Below, one piece after another: positions 14,058 through 22,349 of a stretch of 35,176 bases of DNA. The stretch comes from Deferribacteres bacterium. GTDB taxonomy: Bacteria; Thermosulfidibacterota; Thermosulfidibacteria; Thermosulfidibacterales; Thermosulfidibacteraceae. Location: NCBI GenBank assembly GCA_013153205.1, contig JAADEW010000018.1, positions 1-35,176 of the forward strand. The letters are read 5' to 3'. Both the position numbers and the translations under genes were made by a program. Position 1 is the first letter of the stretch, and every line of letters begins with the position of its first letter. Under the pieces are notes generated by a model. That model was not told the origin of the DNA and made no database searches. It saw only the letters and a list, made by a program, of their open reading frames with translations.

Positions 14058-15100
14058 AACCCGTTTATCTTACCGAAGACGACGCCGTTGCCATAATAGA
14101 CCAGAGGAGACTGCCTCTTGAAGTTGTCTGGCTCAAGCTCAGGGCGGTTTCAGAGGTGGCTGAGGCTATAAAGACCCTTGCCGTGAGGGGAGCTCCTGCC
14201 ATAGGCATTGCGGCGGCATACGGGGTTTACATTGCCGTCAAGGACTTTACTGAAGGGTATGACGCCTTTTACGAGAGGTTCAGGAAGGCTAAAAAGCTTC
14301 TTGCTTCCACCAGACCCACCGCCGTTAATCTCTTCTGGGCTCTTGATAGGATGGAGAGGGTGCTCAAAGAGAATCCCCTCCTTCCTGTCCACAAGCTTGT
14401 GAAAAAGCTGAGGGCGGAGGCCGTAAAGATTCAGGAGGAAGACCTTGAAAGCTGTATAAGAATGGGGGAACTGGGGGCTGAGCTTCTGCCGGATGGTGCC
14501 AGGGTTCTGACCCACTGCAATGCCGGTGCTCTCGCCACTGGGGGATACGGAACCGCTTTGGGGGTGGTGCGTAAGGGCTATGAAAAGGGAAGGGTGGAGC
14601 TCGTGTGGGTTGACGAAACCCGTCCACTTCTTCAGGGGGCAAGGCTCACCGCGTGGGAGATGGAATACGAGGGCATACCCTACAAGGTGGTTACCGATAA
14701 CATGGCAGGTTTCCTCATGTCCAAGGGGATGGTTGATGTGGTGATTGTGGGAGCCGACAGAATAGCGGCGAATGGGGATACGGCGAACAAGATAGGCACC
14801 TATTCTCTGGCTGTTCTTGCAAGGCACCACCGCATTCCTTTCATAGTGGCGGCACCGGTTTCAACCTTTGACCTCAGCCTCTCAAGGGGTGCCGACATTC
14901 CCATTGAGGAGAGAAATGAGCTTGAGGTTCTTGAGTTCAGAGGAGTGAGGGTTACTCCAAAGGGCGCAAAGGCTTATAACCCCGCTTTTGACGTGACTCC
15001 TTCTGAGCTAATCAGCTTTATAGTGACGGAGAAGGGAGTGATTGAGCCTCCCTTCAGTAAAAACATAGAGGCTCTTTTGAGAAATGAAGATAAGGTGTAA
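14051..15100 (+). CDS. mtnA: S-methyl-5-thioribose-1-phosphate isomerase
   Basis: Converts 5-methylthioribose 1-phosphate to 5-methylthioribulose 1-phosphate in methionine salvage. 349 residues, usual length. RGAPAIGIAAAYG near residue 46, catalytic C156 in THCNAGALATGGYGTALG, VDETRPLLQGARLTAWEM, catalytic D236 in VGADRIAANGDTANKIGTY, which match Cys160/Asp240 of the B. subtilis enzyme by spacing. No other salvage gene is in this window; a partial pathway or a role with related 5-deoxy-pentose phosphates is possible. Related eIF2B-like and ribose-1,5-bisphosphate isomerases are less likely given the intact Cys/Asp pair. Confidence 0.95.
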   Translation: MLKPVYLTEDDAVAIIDQRRLPLEVVWLKLRAVSEVAEAIKTLAVRGAPAIGIAAAYGVYIAVKDFTEGYDAFYERFRKAKKLLASTRPTAVNLFWALDRMERVLKENPLLPVHKLVKKLRAEAVKIQEEDLESCIRMGELGAELLPDGARVLTHCNAGALATGGYGTALGVVRKGYEKGRVELVWVDETRPLLQGARLTAWEMEYEGIPYKVVTDNMAGFLMSKGMVDVVIVGADRIAANGDTANKIGTYSLAVLARHHRIPFIVAAPVSTFDLSLSRGADIPIEERNELEVLEFRGVRVTPKGAKAYNPAFDVTPSELISFIVTEKGVIEPPFSKNIEALLRNEDKV

Positions 15101-16175
15101 AAACTGCGGTGCTCAGTATTTTATCAAGGATGAGCTCATCACCGAAAAGGGGATAAGGGTAAAGTGCGGAAAGTGCGGTTATACCTTTGTTATAAAGAAG
15201 AGAATAAGAAAAAGAGAGCTGTCCCGGACAGAGAAAAAGACGGAAAAACCCCCTTTAGTGGCAGAGCCTGAAAGGCATGAGGTGGTTGAATCCCCTGTGG
15301 AGGAAGCTGGCTCTCAGGAAGAGTCTTTGCTTCTTGAATGGAAGAGCTCGCCTTTCTCTTTGCGGCTTCTTTTCATAATTCTTGTGGTGGCTTTTCTGGC
15401 TGAGGCAACTTTTTACTTTTACAAGTATCGGCAGGTCAAAAGGGAGGAGGAATACTTCTATCTTTTGAGGAATCTGGAGTATGGGTATCTGGATGACTTT
15501 CTTCGGAATGCCGCAAAAGTGGTGAATAAAACCTCTGACCCGGTCTTCTTTTACCTTCTGGGAGAAGCCTATTACATTCTGCAGGACGAAAGATACAGGG
15601 CTTACTTTAAGAAAGCGGCTGAGCTTGTAAGCGACAGGGCGGTTAAGGGCTCTCTGCTGATAAGAGCCGGAGATGTAGCCCGCGGACTTGAGCTTTTGAA
15701 AGAGGTCCTTGTGGTGTCTGAGGGAAATCCGGTGAAGGTTAAAAACGACATGGCTGTGGGGCTTTTGAAGCTGAACGACACGCAGGGCCTTGACATACTG
15801 AAGGGCATCTCAAAGGATGTGGTGTTTGTTCCTGAGTTTAACCGCTCTGTCTATTTCCTTGAAAACCGAAGGCTTGATGAGGCGAAAAAGCTTACCGAGC
15901 ATCTTTACGGTATGTTTCCGGGGGACCCTATGCCCATGGTGAACCTTTCAGCCATCCTTATTGAGGAGAAAAAGCCCTTTGAGGCACTTCAGATTCTTCT
16001 TATGGCAAGGGGCAGACACAAGTATATGCCCCTTGTGATACACAACCTGAGGGTTGCCTACTCCATGGTCAAAAGCGAAAAGGCAAAGGTTTACGCGCAG
16101 AAAGACCTCGTGGACAGAAAAGGACCTGCGTGGGTCTCCTATCAATACCTGCTTAACCCGGAGATGAAGGAATGA
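15084..16175 (+). CDS. Zinc-ribbon (MJ0042-type) membrane protein with TPR-like region
   Basis: Unnamed protein of 363 residues. The N-terminus is a zinc-ribbon with C5/C8 and C28/C31 (MKIRCKNCGAQYFIKDELIT start), as found in MJ0042-type fingers. A charged linker (40-90) leads to one transmembrane helix (about 94-114), then a long helical part (120-360) with TPR-like spacing (FYLLGEAYYILQDERYRAYF, NDMAVGLLKLN, VNLSAILIEEKKPFEALQIL). Topology would place the finger in the cytoplasm and the repeats in the periplasm. Function unknown; similar finger-TM proteins occur in delta-proteobacteria and relatives. It overlaps mtnA by 17 bases and glk by four, so it is translationally coupled to both. Confidence 0.8.
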   Translation: MKIRCKNCGAQYFIKDELITEKGIRVKCGKCGYTFVIKKRIRKRELSRTEKKTEKPPLVAEPERHEVVESPVEEAGSQEESLLLEWKSSPFSLRLLFIILVVAFLAEATFYFYKYRQVKREEEYFYLLRNLEYGYLDDFLRNAAKVVNKTSDPVFFYLLGEAYYILQDERYRAYFKKAAELVSDRAVKGSLLIRAGDVARGLELLKEVLVVSEGNPVKVKNDMAVGLLKLNDTQGLDILKGISKDVVFVPEFNRSVYFLENRRLDEAKKLTEHLYGMFPGDPMPMVNLSAILIEEKKPFEALQILLMARGRHKYMPLVIHNLRVAYSMVKSEKAKVYAQKDLVDRKGPAWVSYQYLLNPEMKE

Positions 16176-17110
16176 AGGTTGTTGGCGTTGATGTTGGTGG
16201 GACCCAGATAAAGGCGGCGGTTTTTGACCTGAATGGCAATATGCTAAAGTCCACCAGAGCACCCACTGAAAGCAGACTCGGAAAGGAGAGGGTGCTTTCC
16301 AATATAGTCTCGGTTATTGAGGGATTGTTTTCAGAGGATGTGGCCGCCTTGGGGGTTGCAGTGGCAAGCCCTCTGGACCCGGTGGAGGGGATTCTGTATT
16401 ATCCGCCCAATCTTCCCGGTTTCGGCGTTTTCAACATCAAAAGCTTTCTGGAAGAAAGATTCGGCGTTTCTGTGGTGGTTGACAACGATGCCAACCTTTA
16501 CGCCTACGGAGAGTGGGTCAGGGGGGCAGGTAGAGGGGCGCAGGTTCTGCTTTGCGTTACTGTGGGAACGGGAATAGGGGGAGGGCTCATACACGGCGGT
16601 AATATATGGCACGGCGCCCACGGTATGGGGGCGGAGTTTGGACACATAACCGTTGACCCTGATGGTCCCGTATGTAACTGCGGCAACAGAGGGTGTCTTG
16701 AAGCGATGGCTTCCTCTTACTTTCTCGTGGGATATGTTGAGAGGAGGTTGAGGGAAGGGGTTGCTTCAAGGCTTGCTCCTTTAAGAGGTGTTCTTGAGCC
16801 GAAACTGATTTACGAAGCGGCTCTTGAAGGGGATACTCTTGCCCACGAGGCTTTTGCCGTTGTTGGGAAAAATCTCGGCGTGGGTCTTTCCTCTTTGATA
16901 AATGCCCTTGACCCTGATGTTGTAGTAGTCGGGGGTGGACTATCAAAGGCGGGTATGATACTATTGGAACCGGTTAAAAAAGAGATTTATGCCAGAACCC
17001 TGAAAGGTATCAGGGATAGGATAAGGGTGGAGACTGCTGTTTTAGGTGAATTTAGTGCTGTCTATGGTGCGGCATACCTTGCTATCAAAATAATCGGAGG
17101 TGATAGATGA
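16172..17110 (+). CDS. glk: ROK-family glucokinase
   Basis: Phosphorylates glucose (or a related hexose or N-acetyl sugar) with ATP; 312 residues. Phosphate-binding DVGGTQIKAAVFD at the N-terminus, catalytic Asp in VVDNDANLYAYGEW near residue 104, VTVGTGIGGGLIHGG, and the ROK zinc site GHITVDPDGP followed by CNCGNRGCLEAM. The C-terminal ATP site is NALDPDVVVVGGGLS. No DNA-binding N-terminal domain is present, so it is an enzyme rather than a ROK repressor. It ends four bases into the FBP aldolase/phosphatase gene, linking hexose phosphorylation and gluconeogenesis in one operon. Confidence 0.92.
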   Translation: MKVVGVDVGGTQIKAAVFDLNGNMLKSTRAPTESRLGKERVLSNIVSVIEGLFSEDVAALGVAVASPLDPVEGILYYPPNLPGFGVFNIKSFLEERFGVSVVVDNDANLYAYGEWVRGAGRGAQVLLCVTVGTGIGGGLIHGGNIWHGAHGMGAEFGHITVDPDGPVCNCGNRGCLEAMASSYFLVGYVERRLREGVASRLAPLRGVLEPKLIYEAALEGDTLAHEAFAVVGKNLGVGLSSLINALDPDVVVVGGGLSKAGMILLEPVKKEIYARTLKGIRDRIRVETAVLGEFSAVYGAAYLAIKIIGGDR

Positions 17111-18204
17111 AGGTAACCATAAGTGTGATTAAAGCCGATATAGGCGGGTATGTGGGCCACAGCAACATGCATCCCAAGCTCATTGAAATGGCTCAGGAGA
17201 GCCTTGATGCGGCCAGAGCTGACGGGATGATAATAGACTACTATGTGGCTTACTGTGGAGACGACCTTTCCCTGATAATGACCCACACCAGAGGGGAGGA
17301 CAACGCCGATATCCACAAGCTTGCCTGGGACATATTCCTGAGGTGCACCGAGGTTGCCAAGAAGCTCAAGCTCTACGGTGCCGGGCAGGACCTTCTTTCC
17401 GATGCCTTCAGCGGCAATGTCAAAGGCATGGGTCCCGGCTGTGCGGAGATGGAGATTGAGGAGAGAAAGAGCGAGCCCATCATAATATTTATGGCTGACA
17501 AGACCTCTCCGGGGGCGTGGAATCTTCCTCTTTACAGGATGTTTGCCGACCCGTTTAACACGGCGGGGCTTGTAATAGACCCTTCAATGCATGACGGCTT
17601 CAAGTTTGAGGTGCTTGATGTTATTGAGAACAAGGTGATAGTTCTCTCCTGTCCCGAGGAGATGTATGACCTTCTGGTCTTCGTGGGGGCATCTGCAAGA
17701 TACATGATAAAAAGCGTTTACAGGAAGACGGACGACGAGGTGGCGGCAAGAGCCTCCGTTCAGAGGCTTAACCTCATTGCGGGAAGGTATGTGGGTAAAG
17801 ACGACCCTGTGCTTATTGTCAGGGCACAGTCAGGTTTTCCTGCCGTTGGTGAGGTTCTTGAGCCTTTTGCCTTCCCCCATCTGGTAGAAGGGTGGATGAG
17901 GGGCTCCCATCACGGTCCCTTCATGCCTGTCTCTTTTGAGCAGGCTACACCCACGAGGTTTGACGGACCTCCGAGGGTTATCGCGGCAGGATTCCAGCTT
18001 GCGGACGGCAGGCTCATAGGTCCAGTTGACATGTTCAAGGATGTTAGCTTTGATTACGCCAGGCAGAAAGCCCTTGAGGTTACCGAATACATCAGACGCC
18101 ACGGTCCCTTTGAGCCTCACAGGTTGAGCCTTGAGGAGATGGAATACACCACTTTGCCGGCGGTGCTGGAGAAGCTTAAAGACAGATTCAAGGTGGCGGA
18201 GTAG
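17107..18204 (+). CDS. fbp: Bifunctional fructose-1,6-bisphosphate aldolase/phosphatase
   Basis: Archaeal-type (class V) enzyme of 365 residues that condenses triose phosphates and dephosphorylates the product to fructose 6-phosphate, making gluconeogenesis one-way. Metal ligands: D11 in KADIGGYVGHS, H18, D52/D53 in YCGDDLS, D131 in MADKTSPGAWN. The Schiff-base Lys K231 and general acid Tyr Y228 sit in RYVGKDDP, spaced as in the Sulfolobus enzyme. C-terminal GSHHGPFMPV and DGPPRV are also conserved. Known mainly from archaea and deep-branching thermophilic autotrophic bacteria, which is a main clue to the lifestyle. It is the last gene before the terminator at 18227. Confidence 0.95.
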   Translation: MKVTISVIKADIGGYVGHSNMHPKLIEMAQESLDAARADGMIIDYYVAYCGDDLSLIMTHTRGEDNADIHKLAWDIFLRCTEVAKKLKLYGAGQDLLSDAFSGNVKGMGPGCAEMEIEERKSEPIIIFMADKTSPGAWNLPLYRMFADPFNTAGLVIDPSMHDGFKFEVLDVIENKVIVLSCPEEMYDLLVFVGASARYMIKSVYRKTDDEVAARASVQRLNLIAGRYVGKDDPVLIVRAQSGFPAVGEVLEPFAFPHLVEGWMRGSHHGPFMPVSFEQATPTRFDGPPRVIAAGFQLADGRLIGPVDMFKDVSFDYARQKALEVTEYIRRHGPFEPHRLSLEEMEYTTLPAVLEKLKDRFKVAE

Positions 18205-18226
18205 CTGAAAGGGAGAGTTCCGAAAT

Positions 18227-18258
18227 AAAAAGGGGGGCTTCACTTGGAGCCCCCTTTT
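18227..18258 (+). terminator. Intrinsic terminator after fbp
   Basis: GGGGGCT (18233-18239) pairs with AGCCCCC (18248-18254) around loop TCACTTGG. The stem extends through A-T pairs on both sides, and TTTT follows at 18255-18258. It closes the surE-to-fbp operon. Confidence 0.9.
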
Positions 18259-18274
18259 ACTTATTTTAGATACC

Positions 18275-20485
18275 ATGAATGAGGCAAAACTTAAAAAAGC
18301 TTACGGACTGCTGTTGATTTTCTTTTCTCTTTTTATCGGTGTGTCCATGCTCTCCGTTATGTTCAACTGGTCCTCGTCTCTCGTTGGGGGACTGGGTCTT
18401 GACCTGGGTAAGTTCATGCTGGATTACGCAGGTGTTGCGGCTTTTGTGTTTCCTTTATCGGGGATTTTGATAGGGCTGGGGCTTTTGCTCTCAAAGACCG
18501 TGAAGTTTCTCAAGGTCTGTCTCTACCTTTTCGTTTTCTCCTTTGTCTTTATTCTCTTTTCATCGGTGTGGTTTGAGGGGAGGCTTACGGGTGATGTGGG
18601 CAGAATCGTAGGCCCTTTTGCCGTAAAGAGCGTGGGCAAACTCGGGGTCTTCCTTTTCATACTTGCCCTTCTTGCTTTTCTGTTTATAGCTTTGGATTTG
18701 GACAGATTTATCCCGAGGCTGAGGCTTCCCTCTTTTAGATTTCCGAGCTTCAGGAGAAAGAGGCGCTCGCGGCGGCCGTTTCATAGAGCGGCTTCCTCTG
18801 AAGTGATTTCCGAAGACGACGATGAAAAGGATGAAAGGTCTGCTTCCTCTTTTTCCGAGGAAAGTAGCCTGAAGAACAGAGGCGAGAGCGGGTTTGTGGA
18901 AAACCCCGTTCCGGTTAAAAGAAGGACCAATACGGAAGCTGACATTGCTCTGGCGGAAAGCCCCTCCAGTGATGCCGGGGAAAAGGGCGGTATAGAGATA
19001 GTTGAAGGAGGAGGGGACCTTGCAAACATCCTCGGTGTGAAGGAGGAGACGAAGGACGAGGAAGCGCCGCTTCCCCTTGCCAGAAGGTCTTACAAGCTTC
19101 CCGATGTCTCCCTGTTTAAGCCGTTCAAAAAGGAGAAACCCAAGGTTAACCCCAAGGTCCTTGAGGCAAAGGCTCTACTGTTAGAGGAAAAGCTCAGGGA
19201 TTTCGGTGTTTCGGGCAAGGTGGTCAGTATCCACTACGGACCTGTGGTGAGCATGTTTGAATACAAACCGGCACCGGGGGTGAAGATAAGCAAGATAGTC
19301 AACCTTCAGGACGACATAGCCCTCGTTATGAAAGCCGGTTCCGTCAGGGTGGTGGCTCCCATACCGGGGAAGGATACCGTGGGAATAGAGCTCCCCAACG
19401 ATGAGAGGGAGACGGTCTATTTCTCTGAAATAGCCGCATCCGATGTGTTTAAAGAAGCAAGCTCTTTCCTGACCCTGATACTGGGCAAGGACATATTCGG
19501 CAAGCCCTTCGTCAGCGACCTGCGGAAGATGCCGCATCTTCTCGTTGCCGGTGCCACCGGTTCGGGAAAGAGCGTGGCTTTGAACGCCATGATTTGCAGT
19601 ATCCTCTTTAAGGCGACCCCTGAGGATGTGAAGTTTATTCTCGTTGACCCGAAAATGCTGGAGTTTTCCGTCTATAACGGAATTCCCCACCTCATCACCC
19701 CGGTGATTACTGACCCTAAAAAGGCGGCATCCGCCCTGTCATGGGTGGTTTCGGAGATGGAGAGGAGATACAGCCTTCTCACGCAGGAGGGGGTAAGGAG
19801 CATAGAGAGGTATAACCTTAAAGCCGCAAATCCCCTGCCGTATATAGTTATTGTCATTGACGAGCTTGCCGATTTGATGATGGTTGCGGGAAAGGATGTT
19901 GAGCTTCACATTGCAAGGCTTGCTCAAAAAGCGAGAGCGGCGGGGATTCACATTATCGTTGCTACCCAGAGGCCCTCTGTGGATGTTATAACCGGTCTGA
20001 TTAAGGCTAACTTCCCGTCCCGCATATCTTTCAAGGTAAGCTCAAGAGTGGATTCCCGGACCATCCTTGACGTAATGGGAGCTGAAAAGCTTCTGGGGAA
20101 CGGCGATATGCTTTTCATGCCTCCCGGTAAGTCTGAACTGATAAGGCTTCACGGTGCGTATATCAGCGACAGCGAGATAGAAGCCATTGCCGAGTTCTGG
20201 AGAAGACAGGCTCAGCCTGAGTATTCCGAAGAGATATTCGCCAAGCCCACTCTTAACGGATGTGGTGTTCAGGAGGATTACGACGAGCTTTACGAGGAGG
20301 CTGTGGAGTTCGTTACCAGACTGGGTTATGCCTCTGCTTCCCTGCTTCAGAGACGGTTCAAGATTGGATACAACAGGGCGGCAAGGCTTATAGAGATGAT
20401 GGAGAAAAACGGTATAGTGGGACCTGCACAGGGCAGTAAACCCCGTGAGGTTTTGAAAAAACCCGAAGATAACCCTTCCGATTAA
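18275..20485 (+). CDS. ftsK: DNA translocase FtsK/SpoIIIE
   Basis: Septum-anchored DNA pump that clears chromosome from the closing septum; 736 residues, a short FtsK. Four N-terminal membrane helices (about 8-30, 45-70, 75-98, 125-147), a basic then acidic low-complexity linker (150-275), and a RecA-like motor: Walker A VAGATGSGKSVALNAM near 427, LVDPKMLEFSVYNGIPHL, Walker B VIVIDELADLMM, IHIIVATQRPSVDVITG. The C-terminal winged-helix gamma domain (about 660-725, RRFKIGYNRAARLIEMME) reads polar DNA motifs. The long Pro/Gln linker of the E. coli protein is absent. The start at 18275 has no clear SD. Its TAA overlaps the convergent nuclease stop by four bases, with no terminator visible. Confidence 0.95.
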   Translation: MNEAKLKKAYGLLLIFFSLFIGVSMLSVMFNWSSSLVGGLGLDLGKFMLDYAGVAAFVFPLSGILIGLGLLLSKTVKFLKVCLYLFVFSFVFILFSSVWFEGRLTGDVGRIVGPFAVKSVGKLGVFLFILALLAFLFIALDLDRFIPRLRLPSFRFPSFRRKRRSRRPFHRAASSEVISEDDDEKDERSASSFSEESSLKNRGESGFVENPVPVKRRTNTEADIALAESPSSDAGEKGGIEIVEGGGDLANILGVKEETKDEEAPLPLARRSYKLPDVSLFKPFKKEKPKVNPKVLEAKALLLEEKLRDFGVSGKVVSIHYGPVVSMFEYKPAPGVKISKIVNLQDDIALVMKAGSVRVVAPIPGKDTVGIELPNDERETVYFSEIAASDVFKEASSFLTLILGKDIFGKPFVSDLRKMPHLLVAGATGSGKSVALNAMICSILFKATPEDVKFILVDPKMLEFSVYNGIPHLITPVITDPKKAASALSWVVSEMERRYSLLTQEGVRSIERYNLKAANPLPYIVIVIDELADLMMVAGKDVELHIARLAQKARAAGIHIIVATQRPSVDVITGLIKANFPSRISFKVSSRVDSRTILDVMGAEKLLGNGDMLFMPPGKSELIRLHGAYISDSEIEAIAEFWRRQAQPEYSEEIFAKPTLNGCGVQEDYDELYEEAVEFVTRLGYASASLLQRRFKIGYNRAARLIEMMEKNGIVGPAQGSKPREVLKKPEDNPSD

Positions 20486-20961
20486 GCTCTGAACTTCTCT
20501 AAGTCTTCAGGACTGAGGTTTTCAAGCCATTCTTTAAGCAGTTCGTCTTTCTTTGACAAATCAAAGCTTTTTGCCTTCTGAAGGACTTCCTGGGTCACAT
20601 AAATGGGCGCGTCTGCCCTTAAAGCAAGCGCTATGGCATCGCTTGGCCTTGAGTCTATCTCCAGAATTCCCTCTGCCGTTTTAAGAAAGATTGACGCATA
20701 GAAAGTGTTGTCTATCAGGTCGTTGACCACGATTTTCTCTATGGTGGTTTCAAGGGCTTCAAGGATGTTCTTGATGAGGTCATGGGTCATGGGGCGCGGG
20801 GTGGTTATCTTTTCAAGCTCAAGGGCTATGGCGTTTGCTTCAAAAAGGCCAATCCATATGGGCAGAGCTTTTCTGTCCTCCAGGTCCTTCAAAATCACTA
20901 TGGGCGAGTTTGTGATGGGGTCAAGGATTATCTTGGCCACCTTCATGCGAATCATCTTCAT
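20482..20961 (-). CDS. Bifunctional nuclease (BFN/DUF151) family protein
   Basis: 159 residues with the DUF151 core: V-K-KIILDP, VILKDLEDRKALPIWIG, NAIALELEKITTPRPMTHDL, IVVNDLIDNTFYASIFL and SRPSDAIALALRADAPIYV. Plant relatives have RNase and DNase activity; bacterial members are mostly untested. SD GGGAGGT lies just before ATG 20961, inside the end of miaB, so the two are coupled. Pairing of a DUF151 gene with miaB recurs in several bacterial lineages. Other Met codons at residues 3 and 6 are possible starts, but the SD favours the first. Confidence 0.9.
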   Translation of the reverse strand: MKMIRMKVAKIILDPITNSPIVILKDLEDRKALPIWIGLFEANAIALELEKITTPRPMTHDLIKNILEALETTIEKIVVNDLIDNTFYASIFLKTAEGILEIDSRPSDAIALALRADAPIYVTQEVLQKAKSFDLSKKDELLKEWLENLSPEDLEKFRA

Positions 20962-22266
20962 CTACCTCCCTGCCATTTCTCCTCTGAGTTCATACATTTT
21001 GGCATCCGTTATCTTTATTTTAACTATATTCCCCAGATGGGATTTGTCACCTTTTACTTTCACCATCTTGAAGGTCCTCGTTCTTCCCAGAAGCTCGCCG
21101 TTTTCTTCGTCAAAGTCTTCAAACAAGACATCCACAACCCTGCCTATGTAGCTTTTGCTCATCTTCTGGGTGATTTCGTCCTGAACCTCAAGCAGTCTTT
21201 TAAGCCGCTCTTTCTTTACCTGAAGGGGAATATCGTCTTCCCACGAGCAGGCTTTCGTGAACTCTCGCGGGTTATAGACGAAGGCGAAGACCCCCTCGTA
21301 TTCCACCTCTTTTATTAAATCCAGCGTCATCTCAAAGTCTTCTTCCGTTTCTGTGGGAAAGCCTACAATGAAATCGGATGTAAAGGCAAAGTATTTTCCC
21401 GCACCTTTTATCTTTTCTATTATTTCGAGATACTTTTGCCGGGTGTATTTTCTGTTCATGAGCTCAAGTATCCTGTCTGAGCCGGATTGGGCGGGCAGAT
21501 GTATGTATTCGCACACCTTGGGCAGGGTGGTTACCGCTTCTATAAGGCGTTCGGAGAAGTCTTTGGGATGCGAGGTGATGAACCTTATCCACTCGATACC
21601 GTCTATCTCGTGAAGCTTCTCAAGCAGTTTTGCAAAGTCAATCTTCTCCTCAAGCCCTTTGCCGTAGGAGTTTACGTTCTGCCCTAAAAGGGTTATCTCC
21701 CTGTATCCTTCGTCTGCCAGCCTCCTTGCTTCCTCCAGTATATCCCGGCTCGGCCTGCTCACCTCCCTCCCCCTTACGAAGGGGACGATGCAGTAACTGC
21801 AGAAGTTATCGCATCCCTCCATTATGGTGATGTAGGCTCTGTAAGGGTTGTTCCGGGAAACGGGGTAGGAGAGGTCGGTTATGGGACACCTTCCGTTTTG
21901 CTCCACGAAAAGGGATTTTTTCCCTTCAAAGGCCTTTGATACGGCTTCGCCGATTTTGTAGATGTTTCTGGGACCTATTACAAATTTGACGTGGGGCATT
22001 CTTTCCATGAGCCTTTTCTTCTCTTTCTGGGCAACACACCCGCAGACCCCCACGATTTTGTCCGTCTTTTTAAACCTGCCGAGCTCGCTGTAAACCTTGT
22101 TGACCGGCTTTTCCCTGACGGCACATGTGTTGAGTATAATAACTTCTGCCTCTTTTTCGCTTTCTGCCCTCTCAAACCCGCAGGACAGAAGCACCCCCGC
22201 CATCTTTTCCGAGTCGTGCTCGTTCATCTGGCAGCCGAAGGTTTTTATGAAAAATCTGGGCGCCAT
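20962..22266 (-). CDS. miaB: tRNA-2-methylthio-N6-dimethylallyladenosine synthase MiaB
   Basis: Radical-SAM methylthiotransferase that adds the 2-methylthio group to i6A37 of tRNAs reading UNN codons; 434 residues. The N-terminal cluster Cys are C12 (TFGCQMNEHDSE), C48 (LNTCAV) and C77 (CGCVAQ). The radical-SAM triad is C152-C156-C159 in GCDNFCSYCIVPFVRGREVSR. A TRAM domain occupies the last 60 residues (IGRVVDVLFEDF). HDSE after the first Cys fits MiaB rather than MtaB or RimO. ATG 22266 has no SD; it lies about three bases from the predicted transcription start (see the promoter at 22276). Confidence 0.95.
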   Translation of the reverse strand: MAPRFFIKTFGCQMNEHDSEKMAGVLLSCGFERAESEKEAEVIILNTCAVREKPVNKVYSELGRFKKTDKIVGVCGCVAQKEKKRLMERMPHVKFVIGPRNIYKIGEAVSKAFEGKKSLFVEQNGRCPITDLSYPVSRNNPYRAYITIMEGCDNFCSYCIVPFVRGREVSRPSRDILEEARRLADEGYREITLLGQNVNSYGKGLEEKIDFAKLLEKLHEIDGIEWIRFITSHPKDFSERLIEAVTTLPKVCEYIHLPAQSGSDRILELMNRKYTRQKYLEIIEKIKGAGKYFAFTSDFIVGFPTETEEDFEMTLDLIKEVEYEGVFAFVYNPREFTKACSWEDDIPLQVKKERLKRLLEVQDEITQKMSKSYIGRVVDVLFEDFDEENGELLGRTRTFKMVKVKGDKSHLGNIVKIKITDAKMYELRGEMAGR

Positions 22267-22275
22267 CGGGTTTGT

Positions 22276-22304
22276 AAGATATGAACCTTGATGAAGTTAG
22301 TCAA
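22276..22304 (-). promoter_or_regulatory. Promoter for a leaderless miaB transcript
   Basis: On the minus strand, TTGACT (22304-22299), a 17-base spacer and TATCTT (22281-22276). The A of the miaB ATG (22266) is ten bases beyond the -10, so transcription should start at or within about three bases of the start codon. No SD is present, which agrees with a leaderless mRNA. Confidence 0.68.
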
Positions 22305-22331
22305 TGTTAAATTGTTGTGCTTTTTGGGAAT

Positions 22332-22349
22332 TGAAATGGACTCATTTCA
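22332..22349 (-). other. Perfect hairpin at the dctM stop codon
   Basis: TGAAATG (22332-22338) and CATTTCA (22343-22349) form a 7-bp stem with a four-base loop overlapping the dctM stop. No U-tract follows on the minus strand, so it is at best a weak terminator or a 3' stabilising structure. Confidence 0.4.

Noticed and set aside
18244..18272. Possible promoter for ftsK (TTGGAG...TAGATA)
   Set aside because: The elements are weak, the -35 lies in the terminator stem, and the implied start would be past the ftsK ATG.
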